Notes: generated by a model not told the origin, from the letters alone. A DNA stretch of 64,000 nucleotides from Thalassospira australica (GCF_000763295.1 NZ_JRJE01000003.1:62001-126000); one strand, 5' to 3'; positions 1-9,394 are shown, numbered from the stretch's first letter. Program-made: numbers and translations.

Positions 1-893
1 CTTAAGCTCGGTTCGGCTGGCTTGATGATGCTGTTGCGCTGATGCATGCCTGCAGCAGCACCAAAGTCAATCTGTGAACGCCCGACAAGATCAGCCGCCT
101 TAATCCGCGGTGCCGATGCATTGATCGGTGTCTGGGGTGCCTGCGGGGTTTGGCTTTTTTGTCTGGTTTCGTAAATCCAGCGCAATTCCTGTTTCAGCGT
201 CTGATATTCCGGCGTATCGGGTGCCGAATTTACTTCGCTGACAATCTGAAGTTTGACCATCTGCGGGAAACGATCAAGCCGTTCCAGCAACATGAACTTC
301 ACACTCGGACGCACTGCATCAGAACGCATCAGCTTCATCACCAGCCGGCGATAGATATCAATACGCAGATTACCATTCGATGCGAGTTCGATGAATTCTT
401 CAACGAATTCCCGGGCTGCCATTTTACCATCAAGCAACGCACGCAGGTTATCGCCCATCGCCCGACGATAGGCTTCGCGGATTTCAACAACGTGGTTCGA
501 TGCCCGTGTGCGCACAAGATGGAAGGCTTCCGGGCTAAAGGCATTCTTGGTCAGAAGCTTGGCGCAATCGGCAACCAGTTCGTGTTTGGTGGCATCTGAA
601 ACCACTTCAAACACGCCGGTAATCAGTTCCTTGCACTTGGCATGCGGCCCCATACGAATGGCAGCTGCCAGCGCCATCGGGCTTTCCGGATCCTTGGTTG
701 CGATCACCGCCAGTGCCAAAGGATCATCATACTGCATGAGGGCAAGGTCATTGCTAAGCAAATGTTCCGGCATCAAAAGGCGCTGTTGCTTGGCCGCCCC
801 CATAACGGTCAGGGGCTCACCACTTTGATAGCTTTCCTTGATGTTCAGAGCGTATTTCAGCCCGTCATATGAGATGCCGTGATTGCTGCGCAT
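1..893 (-). CDS. Conserved unknown protein, 3' end beyond the window
   Basis: The minus strand is open from an ATG at 893 to the left edge without a stop, so at least 297 residues are present and the C-terminus lies outside the window. The protein is helical and soluble-looking, with no signal peptide, membrane segment or recognisable catalytic motif. The N-terminal half carries long amphipathic helices, and the last visible part turns Pro/Gln-rich (around residues 240-260), suggesting a linker. An AGAGG lies 10 bases before the start, inside the end of the upstream DUF2336 gene, and only 5 bases separate the two genes, so they are almost certainly co-transcribed. The function is unknown. The reading frame is well supported by codon use and by the operon position. 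Confidence 0.75.
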   Translation of the reverse strand, partial: MRSNHGISYDGLKYALNIKESYQSGEPLTVMGAAKQQRLLMPEHLLSNDLALMQYDDPLALAVIATKDPESPMALAAAIRMGPHAKCKELITGVFEVVSDATKHELVADCAKLLTKNAFSPEAFHLVRTRASNHVVEIREAYRRAMGDNLRALLDGKMAAREFVEEFIELASNGNLRIDIYRRLVMKLMRSDAVRPSVKFMLLERLDRFPQMVKLQIVSEVNSAPDTPEYQTLKQELRWIYETRQKSQTPQAPQTPINASAPRIKAADLVGRSQIDFGAAAGMHQRNSIIKPAEPSL

Positions 894-898
894 GGCAC

Positions 899-2407
899 TC
901 AGTCCTCTTTACGACCTTTGGATCGCCTGTCAGAGACCAAGCCTTCAAGACCGCTACTATTGCGGCCAGCACGTGGGCGCATTCTGGAACTGCGCGAAGA
1001 TGATTTTGCTTTGTTCTTTTCTTCGGCCACGTTTTCTTTTTCAACGCGCGCGCTCGAAACCGCAGGTCGCACGTCACTAAAGAAATCAATATACCAATCC
1101 ATATCGGCTGCCGCCATCGCATAGCGACCACCCGCCGCGGCACTTTCAATCGCAGATTCCGGAATGCCATTGCTGATCTGCAAAACCACAGCAGCCGGTG
1201 CAGTCATACCAGCACGCCATGCAAGTGCTGTAATCGCCCGCGCACTCCCGGAATCCAAAATCTTTGAAACGGCATTGACCGGAATTTGCGCATAATGCGC
1301 CAACGCCTGTACCACAAGCGGATCGTCGTTGCGCGACAAGGCATCAAGCACATATTGGTCGATCGTCATCTTGGCATCGGATTCTTCAACGATGTCGTTT
1401 TCAACCATTTCATGATCGGCGATTTCAACGCCCATATCACTTTCAGGACGCAACGGCATGCGGTTTTCAAACCGGGCTTTTTCAATCCGTTGACGCACGG
1501 ACTGACGCAAGGCGCGCGCAACTTCGGTACGCATCCGTCCCTGTTCCACTAGCGTGTCAAAAAGGGACGCCATGGTGAAATGGGCAATGCGACGCTGCGC
1601 CTGACGGGAAATTCGGTTCTGACCACCAAGAATATCATTTGCCGGTACATTCGGCTTCGTGGCCCTGGTTTCGGCAAGGTGCGGTGTCATCGGCACAACA
1701 TTGCGCGGCGCATCGTCAGACGACAGCAACCGGTTCAACAACCCGACTTTTTCCTTTTCGGCCTGTTGTTCGATCAGGCGCGCCTTGGCGGCGGCCTCGA
1801 TCTCGGCACGTTCGCGTTCGGCTGCAGTTTGAACAAATTCTCCGCGCCCACGCATGATATCAAGGAAATCAGAATCACTTAGAAGTTCGATATAGTCCGC
1901 GATCGAGACCCGACCGATGGCTTGAATATCCTGACGCAGACGATTGGCCGCCTGACGTGTCATATAGGGGGTATGGCCCAGTTCCTGCTCGATCAGGGCA
2001 ATCACCTGCGGGCGGTAACAATCGCCCATGTTGGTCATCGCTGCGACAAATTCGTCGACCATTTCAAGACGCTGCGACGGGCTGACATCGGTCAGGTGGC
2101 GACGCAGGCGGCGCGCAACATCCATGCGCACGTCACTGTCGAAATCAGGCACATCATCAATATTGCCGTCATCCTCAAGTTCGCTTGAAAGGCGTGCGGC
2201 ATGCTCAAGGCCTGCGGGACCTGCATTCTCGTCGGAATTGCTTTTACGAGGGATTGCGCGCCCCTGCGCTTGACCTGCTTCAGATCCAAACGTCTCGGGT
2301 GCGACTGTACGGACAGTGTCGGCCAAATCACGCAGCTTCGCCGAGGCTTTGTCATCAAGCCCCCCATCGCCCGCATTTTTCTGCCGATTGAACATCCAAC
2401 TCAGCAT
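899..2407 (-). CDS. DUF2336 domain-containing protein
   Basis: A 502-residue soluble protein that resembles the DUF2336 (COG5330) family common in alphaproteobacteria. The N-terminus is Lys/Asp/Gly-rich and probably disordered (residues 5-75). A helical repeat region follows (about 95-430) with recurrent DVARRLRRHL-, ADYIELLSDS- and ARAITALAWRAG-like helices. The tail is basic and Ser/Arg-rich (about 455-502). There is no signal peptide or membrane segment. In some alphaproteobacteria, family members lie near cell-cycle or signalling genes, but no biochemical role is established that I know of. It precedes the unknown gene running off the left edge with a 5-base gap, forming an operon. Start choice: ATG 2407, with GGGGAA about 11 bases upstream. 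An internal ATG four codons later is possible. Confidence 0.8.
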   Translation of the reverse strand: MLSWMFNRQKNAGDGGLDDKASAKLRDLADTVRTVAPETFGSEAGQAQGRAIPRKSNSDENAGPAGLEHAARLSSELEDDGNIDDVPDFDSDVRMDVARRLRRHLTDVSPSQRLEMVDEFVAAMTNMGDCYRPQVIALIEQELGHTPYMTRQAANRLRQDIQAIGRVSIADYIELLSDSDFLDIMRGRGEFVQTAAERERAEIEAAAKARLIEQQAEKEKVGLLNRLLSSDDAPRNVVPMTPHLAETRATKPNVPANDILGGQNRISRQAQRRIAHFTMASLFDTLVEQGRMRTEVARALRQSVRQRIEKARFENRMPLRPESDMGVEIADHEMVENDIVEESDAKMTIDQYVLDALSRNDDPLVVQALAHYAQIPVNAVSKILDSGSARAITALAWRAGMTAPAAVVLQISNGIPESAIESAAAGGRYAMAAADMDWYIDFFSDVRPAVSSARVEKENVAEEKNKAKSSSRSSRMRPRAGRNSSGLEGLVSDRRSKGRKED

Positions 2408-2784
2408 TATCGCAGTTATTCCCCTGGTCCCATTGCCTGGCGGCAGGTTTGGTATTCCTTGGCGGAATACCTTGTTTTTATGTTTTGTCAGAACAGCTTA
2501 ACCGAAACTGACCAAGTTACACAACCAGACAAGGCGTCTAAATTTGATAGCCCAACCTTAATGGCCCCAACCAATGGATAGAGCCTTGATTACAGAACGA
2601 CTATCGACGCAAAGACTCAAAAAAACATTAACGAAACAGGGTCCTAAAGCATATTGCATTTGATCTGCCCGATTTTACCGGTCCCCGCAGACAACCTGGC
2701 TGTTCTGCTGCGCGCAGAACACAAAAAAACGGACGCCCGAATGGACGTCCGTCTTAAGAAAATCAATCGCTGTCAGGCCACAAC
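2408..2784. other. Intergenic region between pyk and the DUF2336 operon
   Basis: This 377-base gap holds no credible gene. Its right end carries the pyk terminator and a second small hairpin, GTTCTGC-5 nt-GCAGAAC (2702-2720). Its left half should hold the promoter of the DUF2336 operon. I cannot assign -35 and -10 boxes with confidence. Confidence 0.6.
2722..2752 (-). terminator. Intrinsic terminator of pyk
   Basis: A 10-bp stem (ACGGACGYCC type, one wobble) with a GAAT loop is followed on the minus strand by seven T residues. It lies about 30 bases after the pyk stop codon. Confidence 0.85.
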
Positions 2785-4206
2785 TTAATTATTGGTGACC
2801 CAGGCGATGCGCAGAATATTGGTCGCCCCCGGTGTACCAAACGGAACACCCGCAGTAATCACAAGCGAGTCACCCGGCTCTGCAAATTCTTCCCGCTGTG
2901 CCACTTCACAGGCAATACCGACCATTTCGGCAAAGTTGGTCGCATCACGGGTAAAGACCGGATGCACACCCCAGCAAAGCGCCAAACGACGCGCAGTCTG
3001 AATACGCGGAGTCAGGCCAAGAACCGGCACCTCCGGACGTTCACGCGCTGCACGCAGTGCGGTTGATCCCGACGTGGTGTAATTGACAACGGCCTTCGAT
3101 CCGATGGTCGCGGCCACCTGACGGGCAGCAGCACTGATGGCATCAGGCGCGTTATGTTCGGGATCAGGACGGTTGGCATCACGCATACGGTAATACAGCT
3201 CATCCTGCTCAACGCGCACCAGAATCCGGTTCATGATCGATACGGTTTCAAGCGGGTATTTGCCAACGGCACTTTCAGCCGACAGCATCACCGCATCGGC
3301 ACCGTCATAAATGGCGGTCGCAACGTCGGATGCTTCTGCACGGGTTGGGGCCGGATTGCTCACCATGGAATCAAGCATCTGGGTGGCAACGATCACCGGC
3401 TTGCCAGCTGCCCGGCACGATTTGATGATACGTTTCTGAAGGATCGGCACATCTTCGGGCGGACATTCAACACCAAGGTCCCCACGGGCGACCATGATCA
3501 TGTCCGACAGCTCGACAATACCTTCAAGGTGATCAATCGCCTGCGGTTTTTCCAGCTTGGAAACAATGGCCGCACGGCCCTGAATGATCTTGCGCGCCTC
3601 GGCAACGTCTTCAGGACGCTGCACAAAGGAAAGCGCGACAAAATCAACACCCATTTCCAAACCGTAATCCAGATCGGCACGGTCCTTGTCGGTCAGGGGC
3701 GACAACGGCAACATCACATCCGGAAGGTTCACACCTTTGCGGTTCGAAAGTGGACCGCCCGTGATCACCGTGCATTCAGCGGATTTGTCGTCGCACTTTT
3801 CCACACGCATGCGCAGCTTGCCATCATCAAGCAACAGGTTTGCACCCGGCTCAAGTGCTGCATAAACTTCCGGATGCGGCAGCGAAACACGCTTTTTGTC
3901 ACCCGGCTTTTTATCCATATCAAATTTGAAGGTGTCGCCTGCCTCAAGCTCGATTTGCTCGTCGGCAAAGGTACCTACACGAATTTTCGGACCCTGAAGG
4001 TCCATCAAAATACCGATCGGGCGGCCGATTTTTTCTTCAACGGCACGGATTGCCTCGAAACGGGCCAGATGTTCTGCGTGCTCCCCATGCGAGAAGTTCA
4101 GGCGGAAAACATCCACACCTGATTCCACAATTTTCTCGAGGATTTCTGGCTTTGAACTCGCCGGCCCCAGGGTCGCGATGATTTTCGCCTTACGTTGACG
4201 GCGCAT
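2785..4206 (-). CDS. pyk: Pyruvate kinase
   Basis: 473 residues, the usual length for a bacterial pyruvate kinase, converting phosphoenolpyruvate and ADP to pyruvate and ATP at the end of glycolysis in the cytoplasm. Visible motifs are the N-terminal barrel start IIATLGPASS, the LNFSHG motif (about residue 36), MDLQGPKIRVG (about 68), the active-site stretch MVARGDLGVE, and ATQMLDSM of the barrel. A C-terminal regulatory domain with TSGSTA follows. The start at 4206 is supported by AGAGG nine bases upstream and by the canonical RRQRKAKI N-terminus. The gene is monocistronic, with its own terminator, and diverges from the deaminase gene. The type I or type II distinction cannot be made safely from the sequence alone. 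Confidence 0.97.
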   Translation of the reverse strand: MRRQRKAKIIATLGPASSKPEILEKIVESGVDVFRLNFSHGEHAEHLARFEAIRAVEEKIGRPIGILMDLQGPKIRVGTFADEQIELEAGDTFKFDMDKKPGDKKRVSLPHPEVYAALEPGANLLLDDGKLRMRVEKCDDKSAECTVITGGPLSNRKGVNLPDVMLPLSPLTDKDRADLDYGLEMGVDFVALSFVQRPEDVAEARKIIQGRAAIVSKLEKPQAIDHLEGIVELSDMIMVARGDLGVECPPEDVPILQKRIIKSCRAAGKPVIVATQMLDSMVSNPAPTRAEASDVATAIYDGADAVMLSAESAVGKYPLETVSIMNRILVRVEQDELYYRMRDANRPDPEHNAPDAISAAARQVAATIGSKAVVNYTTSGSTALRAARERPEVPVLGLTPRIQTARRLALCWGVHPVFTRDATNFAEMVGIACEVAQREEFAEPGDSLVITAGVPFGTPGATNILRIAWVTNN

Positions 4207-4298
4207 CGGCTACTACCTCTTGTTATTCGGTTTACACATGAGCCTTCCCGCTTCGGCCTGCATCTGCGGCGAGACGAAAAGGCGTCCTGATCTTTTCT

Positions 4299-4310
4299 GG
4301 GGGTACCCCC
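4299..4310. repeat. Perfect 12-base palindrome upstream of pyk
   Basis: GGGGGTACCCCC lies about 95 bases before the pyk start, in the divergent intergenic region shared with the deaminase gene, and is followed by an AT-rich stretch. It could be an operator, but no matching regulator is recognised. Confidence 0.4.
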
Positions 4311-4491
4311 TTAATAATCAATCATCCCCTATTTGAACAGGGAGTTTTCAAGAAAAGCCTTTACAAAAATGTGATTTTTAACTGGACAATTACAATACAC
4401 CCCTTCTTTAAAGTACAGGTGTCGGCACAAAATGCCGGTCACGATCAGCAAACCAATTACAAAAATTTCTGGCGCGAACGGGACCCCCTTC

Positions 4492-4965
4492 ATGAGCAAA
4501 TGGCACCACCGCTTTCTTGGACTCGCAGCACATATTGCCGATTGGTCAAAAGATCGCAGCACACAGGTCGGTGCGGTCGTGATCGGCCCGAAAAAGGAAA
4601 TTCGCGCAGTTGGCTATAACGGGTTCCCCCGTGGTGTGGATGACACCGTCGAAAACCGCCATCAGCGCCCGGAAAAATACGCCTATACCGAACATGCCGA
4701 ACGCAACGCGATCTATAACGCCAGCTACACCGGCACATCGCTTGATGGTTGCGCACTATATGTAACGCACTTTCCCTGCTGCGATTGCGCACGTGCCATC
4801 ATACAGGCAGGCATTGCCGAAGTCTTTGTCGACAAGACCAAATTAACCCCCGATTTCCTTGAACGCTGGGAACAGGATATGAAAATCTCAACAGAAATGT
4901 TCGAGGAGTCCGGCGTGGTCGTTCAGGTCATTGCCGATGACGGCACGACCAAACCCATGGAATAA
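4492..4965 (+). CDS. dCMP deaminase-type zinc deaminase
   Basis: A cytidine/deoxycytidylate deaminase fold of 157 residues (177 from the upstream ATG). Zn-binding and catalytic motifs are intact: HAERNA (His plus catalytic Glu) and PCCDCA (two Cys ligands). The substrate is probably dCMP, giving dUMP for thymidylate synthesis, but ComEB-like relatives of unproven substrate look the same. The start is uncertain. Homologues begin at the MSKWHHRF region (4492), but the ATG at 4432 has a better AGGTG ribosome site nine bases upstream and would add 20 residues. The gene stands alone and diverges from pyk. Confidence 0.85.
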   Translation: MSKWHHRFLGLAAHIADWSKDRSTQVGAVVIGPKKEIRAVGYNGFPRGVDDTVENRHQRPEKYAYTEHAERNAIYNASYTGTSLDGCALYVTHFPCCDCARAIIQAGIAEVFVDKTKLTPDFLERWEQDMKISTEMFEESGVVVQVIADDGTTKPME

Positions 4966-5249
4966 AAACCATTCTCCCCTTTAACTCTGCAAAAGAATAT
5001 CCAATATTGGGTGTGTTCAACTGGGCACGAGCACAGATAAAAACAAGACGTAATCGTCGACTGTTCAACAAAATCAACTGGCTTTGGGTCAGTATTTGTC
5101 AGATTCCGACAGGCAAGCCACATCGGTTTGGCCTTGCTGGAAACCAGACAAAGGTATAAGGATTTATGCATCAGCGAAGGGTGGGATCTGCTGCAGTATA
5201 ATCCTGAACAGCGATGCATTTCGTAATGACGCTCAGGAACCGAGGCCGG

Positions 5250-5744
5250 ATGAACGCGAAAATAGACTTTAGTAAAATTAGTTTTTTGATCGTTGACGGG
5301 GACAAGATTTCGGCTCAGGTGGTCTATGACACGCTCGCCTATTTGGGGGCCAGTCATATCCAGCGGGTGAAAACACCCAACGACGCATTTGATGTATTGC
5401 GCACCGAGAAAATTGACATTGTCGTTTGTGAATGGCGCCTGCGCGGCATGGACGGCCTTGAATTTCTTGATGTGATGCGCAACTCAACGAATTCGCCCAA
5501 CCGGTTTATTCCGGTGATTATGCTAACCGCGCATTCAGAGCTCCGTTATGTGACGACTGCGCGTGACCTTGGTATTACAGAGTTTCTAGCCAAACCCTTC
5601 AATGCCAAGGCACTATACAGTCGTTTGGTTTCGGTCATCGCCCGACCAAGACGTTTCATTAATACCGGAACGTATTTTGGCCCGGACCGACGTCGCAGAC
5701 AGGTCCAGTTTGATGGTCCTGATCGTAGGAGCCTCGACGAATGA
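5250..5744 (+). CDS. Atypical receiver-domain protein (phosphoacceptor Asp replaced by Glu)
   Basis: A single CheY-like receiver domain (residues 5-125 of 164) with a basic tail carrying two GPDRR motifs. The conserved switch Thr (MLTAHS) and Lys (LAKPF) are present. The expected phosphoacceptor position in IVVCEWRLRGMDG is Glu where CheY has Asp, and the acidic pair reads DG (in IVDGDK) instead of DD. Glu at this site can mimic the phosphorylated state in some receivers, so this one may be locked or act only as a docking protein. Start: ATG 5250, with AGGAA ten bases upstream; an in-frame ATG at 5214 exists. The stop overlaps the next start (ATGA), so the two genes are translationally coupled. 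Confidence 0.85.
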   Translation: MNAKIDFSKISFLIVDGDKISAQVVYDTLAYLGASHIQRVKTPNDAFDVLRTEKIDIVVCEWRLRGMDGLEFLDVMRNSTNSPNRFIPVIMLTAHSELRYVTTARDLGITEFLAKPFNAKALYSRLVSVIARPRRFINTGTYFGPDRRRRQVQFDGPDRRSLDE

Positions 5745-6295
5745 GCCATTTTGACTGGGGAAGCGGAGCTGTCGTGAAGCCTGAAGATTCCAAGAAAAAA
5801 AAGAACGTACAGATTATCCCTGCACAGACTGATCTGAAACGCCGGGCTGTAAATTTCATCAAGGGATTTGACATCAACCTGTCGCCCAAACAGCTCGAAG
5901 AGCTTGAACAGGTTGTTCAACGCAGTTCTGACACCTTTGTCCGCGAAATCGGCAAGGATTTGATGGATTGCCGCAAAACCGTCATCACGGCTCTTGGCGA
6001 CAAATCCAAACGACCTGCGGCTGTCGTTGCCGCAAGCGACCTCGCCTATTCGGTCAAGGCGCTTGGGGGCACGTTCCAGTATCCGCTAATGACCCAAATC
6101 GCCAAGTCGATGGAAACTTTTGTCGCGGATCGCACAACTGCAAACGAAAAACAGTTGCTGGTCATCCAGCTTCATATCGATTCGCTTTATGTCATTCTGG
6201 CGGGCCGTGTGACCGGATTTGGCACCACGGTGGAACAGGCAACAGTCGCTGCCCTCACCAAATTGACCGAACGCTACGAAGCCCCGCGCGAATAA
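5741..6295 (+). CDS. HPt-like protein lacking the phosphorylatable His
   Basis: A 184-residue helical protein coupled by a 4-base overlap to the receiver gene. The segment AYSVKALGGTFQYPLMTQIA (about residues 105-124) aligns with the HPt helix normally of the form HDxKGxGGTFGYPL, but the His position is Tyr (TAT codon) and the KG is KA. The remainder is helical, with a Lys-rich N-terminus and no membrane segment. My inference is a pseudo-HPt partner of the equally degenerate receiver, perhaps a protein-protein interaction module rather than a phosphorelay. The family assignment rests on this one motif region and the partner gene, so it is moderately certain. Confidence 0.65.
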   Translation: MSHFDWGSGAVVKPEDSKKKKNVQIIPAQTDLKRRAVNFIKGFDINLSPKQLEELEQVVQRSSDTFVREIGKDLMDCRKTVITALGDKSKRPAAVVAASDLAYSVKALGGTFQYPLMTQIAKSMETFVADRTTANEKQLLVIQLHIDSLYVILAGRVTGFGTTVEQATVAALTKLTERYEAPRE

Positions 6296-6339
6296 GGTCC
6301 GCACCCCACACATACCAGGCTACCATGCCGGGTTGAATG

Positions 6340-6381
6340 CACCGCTCTCGCGCCAGACGCGTTGGCGGTGTTGTTGTTTTT
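6340..6381 (+). terminator. Probable terminator of the receiver/HPt-like operon
   Basis: CACCGC pairs with GCGGTG around a partly paired GC-rich core, followed by TTGTTGTTTTT. The stem is imperfect. Confidence 0.45.
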
Positions 6382-6554
6382 ATCCACCCCACCTGCCAGG
6401 CGCCCCTTACACCACATAAATCACATAAGTCATCCAACGGCCTGAACACCGGCAAAACCGGACTTGAAATGAACTTATGCGCACCCAGCCCATCCCGCGT
6501 TTCCACCGCAAGAAGAACCACCTTTAAAATTCGAAAATAGCGATGAGAAATCGC

Positions 6555-6583
6555 TTGCGCCCCTTGTGACCGACTGCTAAAAA
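6555..6583 (+). promoter_or_regulatory. Promoter of tRNA-Asp copy 1
   Basis: TTGCGC and TAAAAA are separated by 17 bases and end 16 bases before the tRNA. The positions match the better promoters of copies 2 and 3 exactly, but both boxes are weaker. Confidence 0.6.
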
Positions 6584-6599
6584 CCGCGCCACGCACCAT

Positions 6600-6676
<77 letters not shown>

Positions 6677-6701
6677 TTCCCCCTGATGGGAATGATGCAC
6701 A

Positions 6702-6737
6702 AAAAAAGCGCCGCGATTATTCGCTGGCGCTTTTTTG
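6702..6737 (+). terminator. Terminator of tRNA-Asp copy 1
   Basis: The stem AAGCGCC/GGCGCTT with a 13-base loop is followed by a T run. The same hairpin follows each of the three tRNA copies. Confidence 0.85.
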
Positions 6738-6919
6738 TTTTTAATCCCGCCCTGTCGCTTTGCCCGCGATCATCAATGTCTGCGTTTTTCCTTAACCAGG
6801 CCTTTTGCCCCGGTCATGATCCCTTGCGTTTTCGGCCGTGATAACGGCCTTGAAATCAAACCAGTTCGCGACGCTCGTGAATGAAAATCACTGCCTGTCT
6901 CTTTTTTGCAAAAAAGCCC

Positions 6920-6948
6920 TTGCCAGAGCGAACCACCCCTTATATAAA
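6920..6948 (+). promoter_or_regulatory. Promoter of tRNA-Asp copy 2
   Basis: TTGCCA and TATAAA are spaced 17 bases apart and end 16 bases before the tRNA. This is a strong sigma-70-type match. Confidence 0.75.
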
Positions 6949-6964
6949 CCGCGCCACACACAAT

Positions 6965-7041
<77 letters not shown>

Positions 7042-7071
7042 TTCCCTCCTGATGGGAATGACGTACAAAAT

Positions 7072-7103
7072 AAGCGCCGCGATTATTCGCTGGCGCTTTT
7101 TTG
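7072..7103 (+). terminator. Terminator of tRNA-Asp copy 2
   Basis: AAGCGCC/GGCGCTT stem with a following T run, the same hairpin as after copies 1 and 3. Confidence 0.85.
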
Positions 7104-7180
7104 TTTTCCGCCTCTTTCCCCGCGTCACACCGACAAAATCGGCTGCTGAATTTTTCTTGGAAAATTCGACCAAAAAACAC

Positions 7181-7209
7181 TTGCCAGTCCCGGGATGTCT
7201 TTATATAAA
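7181..7209 (+). promoter_or_regulatory. Promoter of tRNA-Asp copy 3
   Basis: TTGCCA, 17-base spacer, TATAAA, ending 16 bases before the tRNA, exactly as for copy 2. Confidence 0.75.
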
Positions 7210-7225
7210 CCGCGCCACACACGAT

Positions 7226-7302
<77 letters not shown>

Positions 7303-7330
7303 TTCCCTCCCGATGGGAATGCCGCACAAA

Positions 7331-7363
7331 AAAAGCGCCGCGATTATTCGCTGGCGCTTTTTT
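7331..7363 (+). terminator. Terminator of tRNA-Asp copy 3
   Basis: AAGCGCC/GGCGCTT stem with a following T run, the same hairpin as after copies 1 and 2. Confidence 0.85.
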
Positions 7364-7778
7364 GTTTTTACATCTTTGTTTTCCGGCCATAGCCCCTTCC
7401 CCAATCGCCGTCCCCCACAAGCGCAAATCCAATTGACGGTCTGCCATGTACGCGTCGGTGCCGCCCCCACTACCATGACCACAATCACGCCCGATGCTGC
7501 TCAACCTGTCGTTCAGCTTCTCGCTCAGCAAACTGAATTTTGACTGTTTATTTGGCAATCCTGACCGTCTGGTCATTGATTAATCGTATAAATTATGCTC
7601 AGCTTTGCAGGCTATTAGCAAAACACTTGCAGGCTGCCCCACTTTTGGGCCTGTGGGCAATGATCACATCCCGCTGTCAGAAGGGCTTATGACCTTTTCA
7701 GCCATCGGGAATTACTTGATTGTCTATCGGTCATCGCCTGGGCCTGCAGTCCCACAACAACAAAACGGGAGGCGCATC
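7364..7778. other. Leader region of the peptide transporter operon
   Basis: 415 bases without a credible gene. The part next to the transporter should contain the operon promoter. I see no riboswitch or clear operator. The open frame that runs in from 7605 lacks a ribosome site and is replaced by the well-supported start at 7779. Confidence 0.5.
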
Positions 7779-9368
7779 ATGCGCAAATTAATTGCAGGGC
7801 TGGTCATGGGGACCGCGCTCGCTACCGCACCTATGATGGCGCAGGCTGAAACGCCTAAAAACGCGCTGGTCATGGCATTCTCCATCGATGATATCATCAC
7901 CCTTGACCCGGCACAGATTTTCGAATTTTCCGGCGCGGAATATGCCGGTAACACCTATGACCGTCTGATTGGCTTCGACAATGAAGACGTGTCGAAAATC
8001 CATGGCGTCCTTGCCGAAAGCTGGGAAGTTTCCGAAGACGGCAAGACCTTCACCTTTAAAATCCGTGACGGAATCGAATTCGCGTCGGGCAATGACCTGA
8101 CTGCCGAAGACGCTGCCTTCTCGCTGCAGCGTGTGATCCTGCTTGATCAGTCACCGGCCTTTATCCTTGGCCAGTTCGGCTTCACTGCCGAAAACGTCAA
8201 AGACAAGATTTATGCCGCTGACGAATCCACGCTTGTCATGGAAGTCGATCAGCCCTACGCCCCAAGCTTCGTGCTTTACTGCCTGACGGCCGGCGTTGGT
8301 GCAGTTGTCGACAAGGAAGAAGTCCTGGCCCATGAAGTTGACGGCGACCTTGGTCACGAATGGCTTAAAACCAACTATGCCGGTTCCGGCCCGTTCAAGC
8401 TGAACAAATGGACTGCGGGCGAAAGCCTGAGCCTGACGGCTAACGAAGACTATTGGGATGGCGCACCGGAAATGAAGCGCGTGATCATTCGAAGCGTCAA
8501 GGAATCAGCCGCTCAGCAGCTTCTGCTTGAAAAAGGCGATATTGATATTGCCCGTAACCTTGAAGCAGATCAGTTGGCCTCAATTGCTGACAATGATGAC
8601 ATCAAACTGCTGTCCAAGGGTAAAGGCGCGCTCTGGTATCTCGGCCTGTCGCAGAAAAATGAATATCTGTCGAACCCGAAAGTCCGCGAAGCTTTGAAAT
8701 ACCTTGTCGATTACAAGGGCATTTCTGAAACCATCCTGGCTGGTCGTTCGCAAATCCATCAGGCCTTCCTGCCAGAAGGCTTCCTGGGTGCCTACAACGA
8801 GAACCCCTACTCGCTTAACATCGAAAAAGCCAAATCCCTTCTGGCCGAAGCTGGTTATCCGGACGGGTTCAGCGTAACCATGGATACGCGTAACACCACG
8901 TCGATCATGGCGATGGCGCAGTCGATTCAGGCAACCTGGGCACAGGTTGGCATCAATCTGGAAATCATTCCGGGCGATGGCAAACAGACCCTGACCAAAT
9001 ACCGTGCCCGTCAGCACGATATCTATATCGGTCGCTGGGGCCCGGATTATCAGGATCCGCACACCAACGCATCGACCTTTGCCTGGAACCCGGACAACTC
9101 CGACGATGCTTCTGCCAAGCCGCTTGCATGGCGCAACTCGTGGGATGCCGGTGATCTGACCGCAAAAACCGATGCCGCAACCCTTGAGCGCGACGATACC
9201 AAACGTGCTGAAATGTACGTGGATCTGCAAAAGCAGGTTCTGGAAAATGGCCCGTTCGTGATCATGTTCCAGGAAACCGAAATTGCCTCCATGCGTGGCA
9301 ATGTAAACAACTTCGTCCTCGGTCCGTCGTTCGATAACAACTATTATCGTTATGTGACCAAAGACTAA
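7779..9368 (+). CDS. Periplasmic peptide-binding protein of an ABC importer (SBP family 5)
   Basis: 529 residues, normal for the DppA/OppA family. An N-terminal Sec signal peptide (MRKLIAGLVMGTALATAP, probably cut after AQA near residue 24) sends it to the periplasm. It lacks a lipobox. Family features are visible: the TLDPAQ start of the mature protein, LAESWEVSEDGKTFTFKIRDG, and GRWGPDYQDPHTNA near the C-terminus. It should capture di- or oligopeptides and deliver them to the two permeases encoded directly downstream. Start chosen at ATG 7779 because GGGAGG lies seven bases upstream and the signal peptide follows. An upstream frame to 7605 is not needed. It is the first gene of a six-gene operon that ends in a dipeptidase. 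Confidence 0.92.
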   Translation: MRKLIAGLVMGTALATAPMMAQAETPKNALVMAFSIDDIITLDPAQIFEFSGAEYAGNTYDRLIGFDNEDVSKIHGVLAESWEVSEDGKTFTFKIRDGIEFASGNDLTAEDAAFSLQRVILLDQSPAFILGQFGFTAENVKDKIYAADESTLVMEVDQPYAPSFVLYCLTAGVGAVVDKEEVLAHEVDGDLGHEWLKTNYAGSGPFKLNKWTAGESLSLTANEDYWDGAPEMKRVIIRSVKESAAQQLLLEKGDIDIARNLEADQLASIADNDDIKLLSKGKGALWYLGLSQKNEYLSNPKVREALKYLVDYKGISETILAGRSQIHQAFLPEGFLGAYNENPYSLNIEKAKSLLAEAGYPDGFSVTMDTRNTTSIMAMAQSIQATWAQVGINLEIIPGDGKQTLTKYRARQHDIYIGRWGPDYQDPHTNASTFAWNPDNSDDASAKPLAWRNSWDAGDLTAKTDAATLERDDTKRAEMYVDLQKQVLENGPFVIMFQETEIASMRGNVNNFVLGPSFDNNYYRYVTKD

Positions 9369-9394
9369 CCTCGACGAAGGAGACAACGGTCGTA

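Noticed and set aside
3154-4122. 322-residue frame antisense to pyk
   Set aside because: Shadow of pyk; no ribosome site and no recognisable domain.
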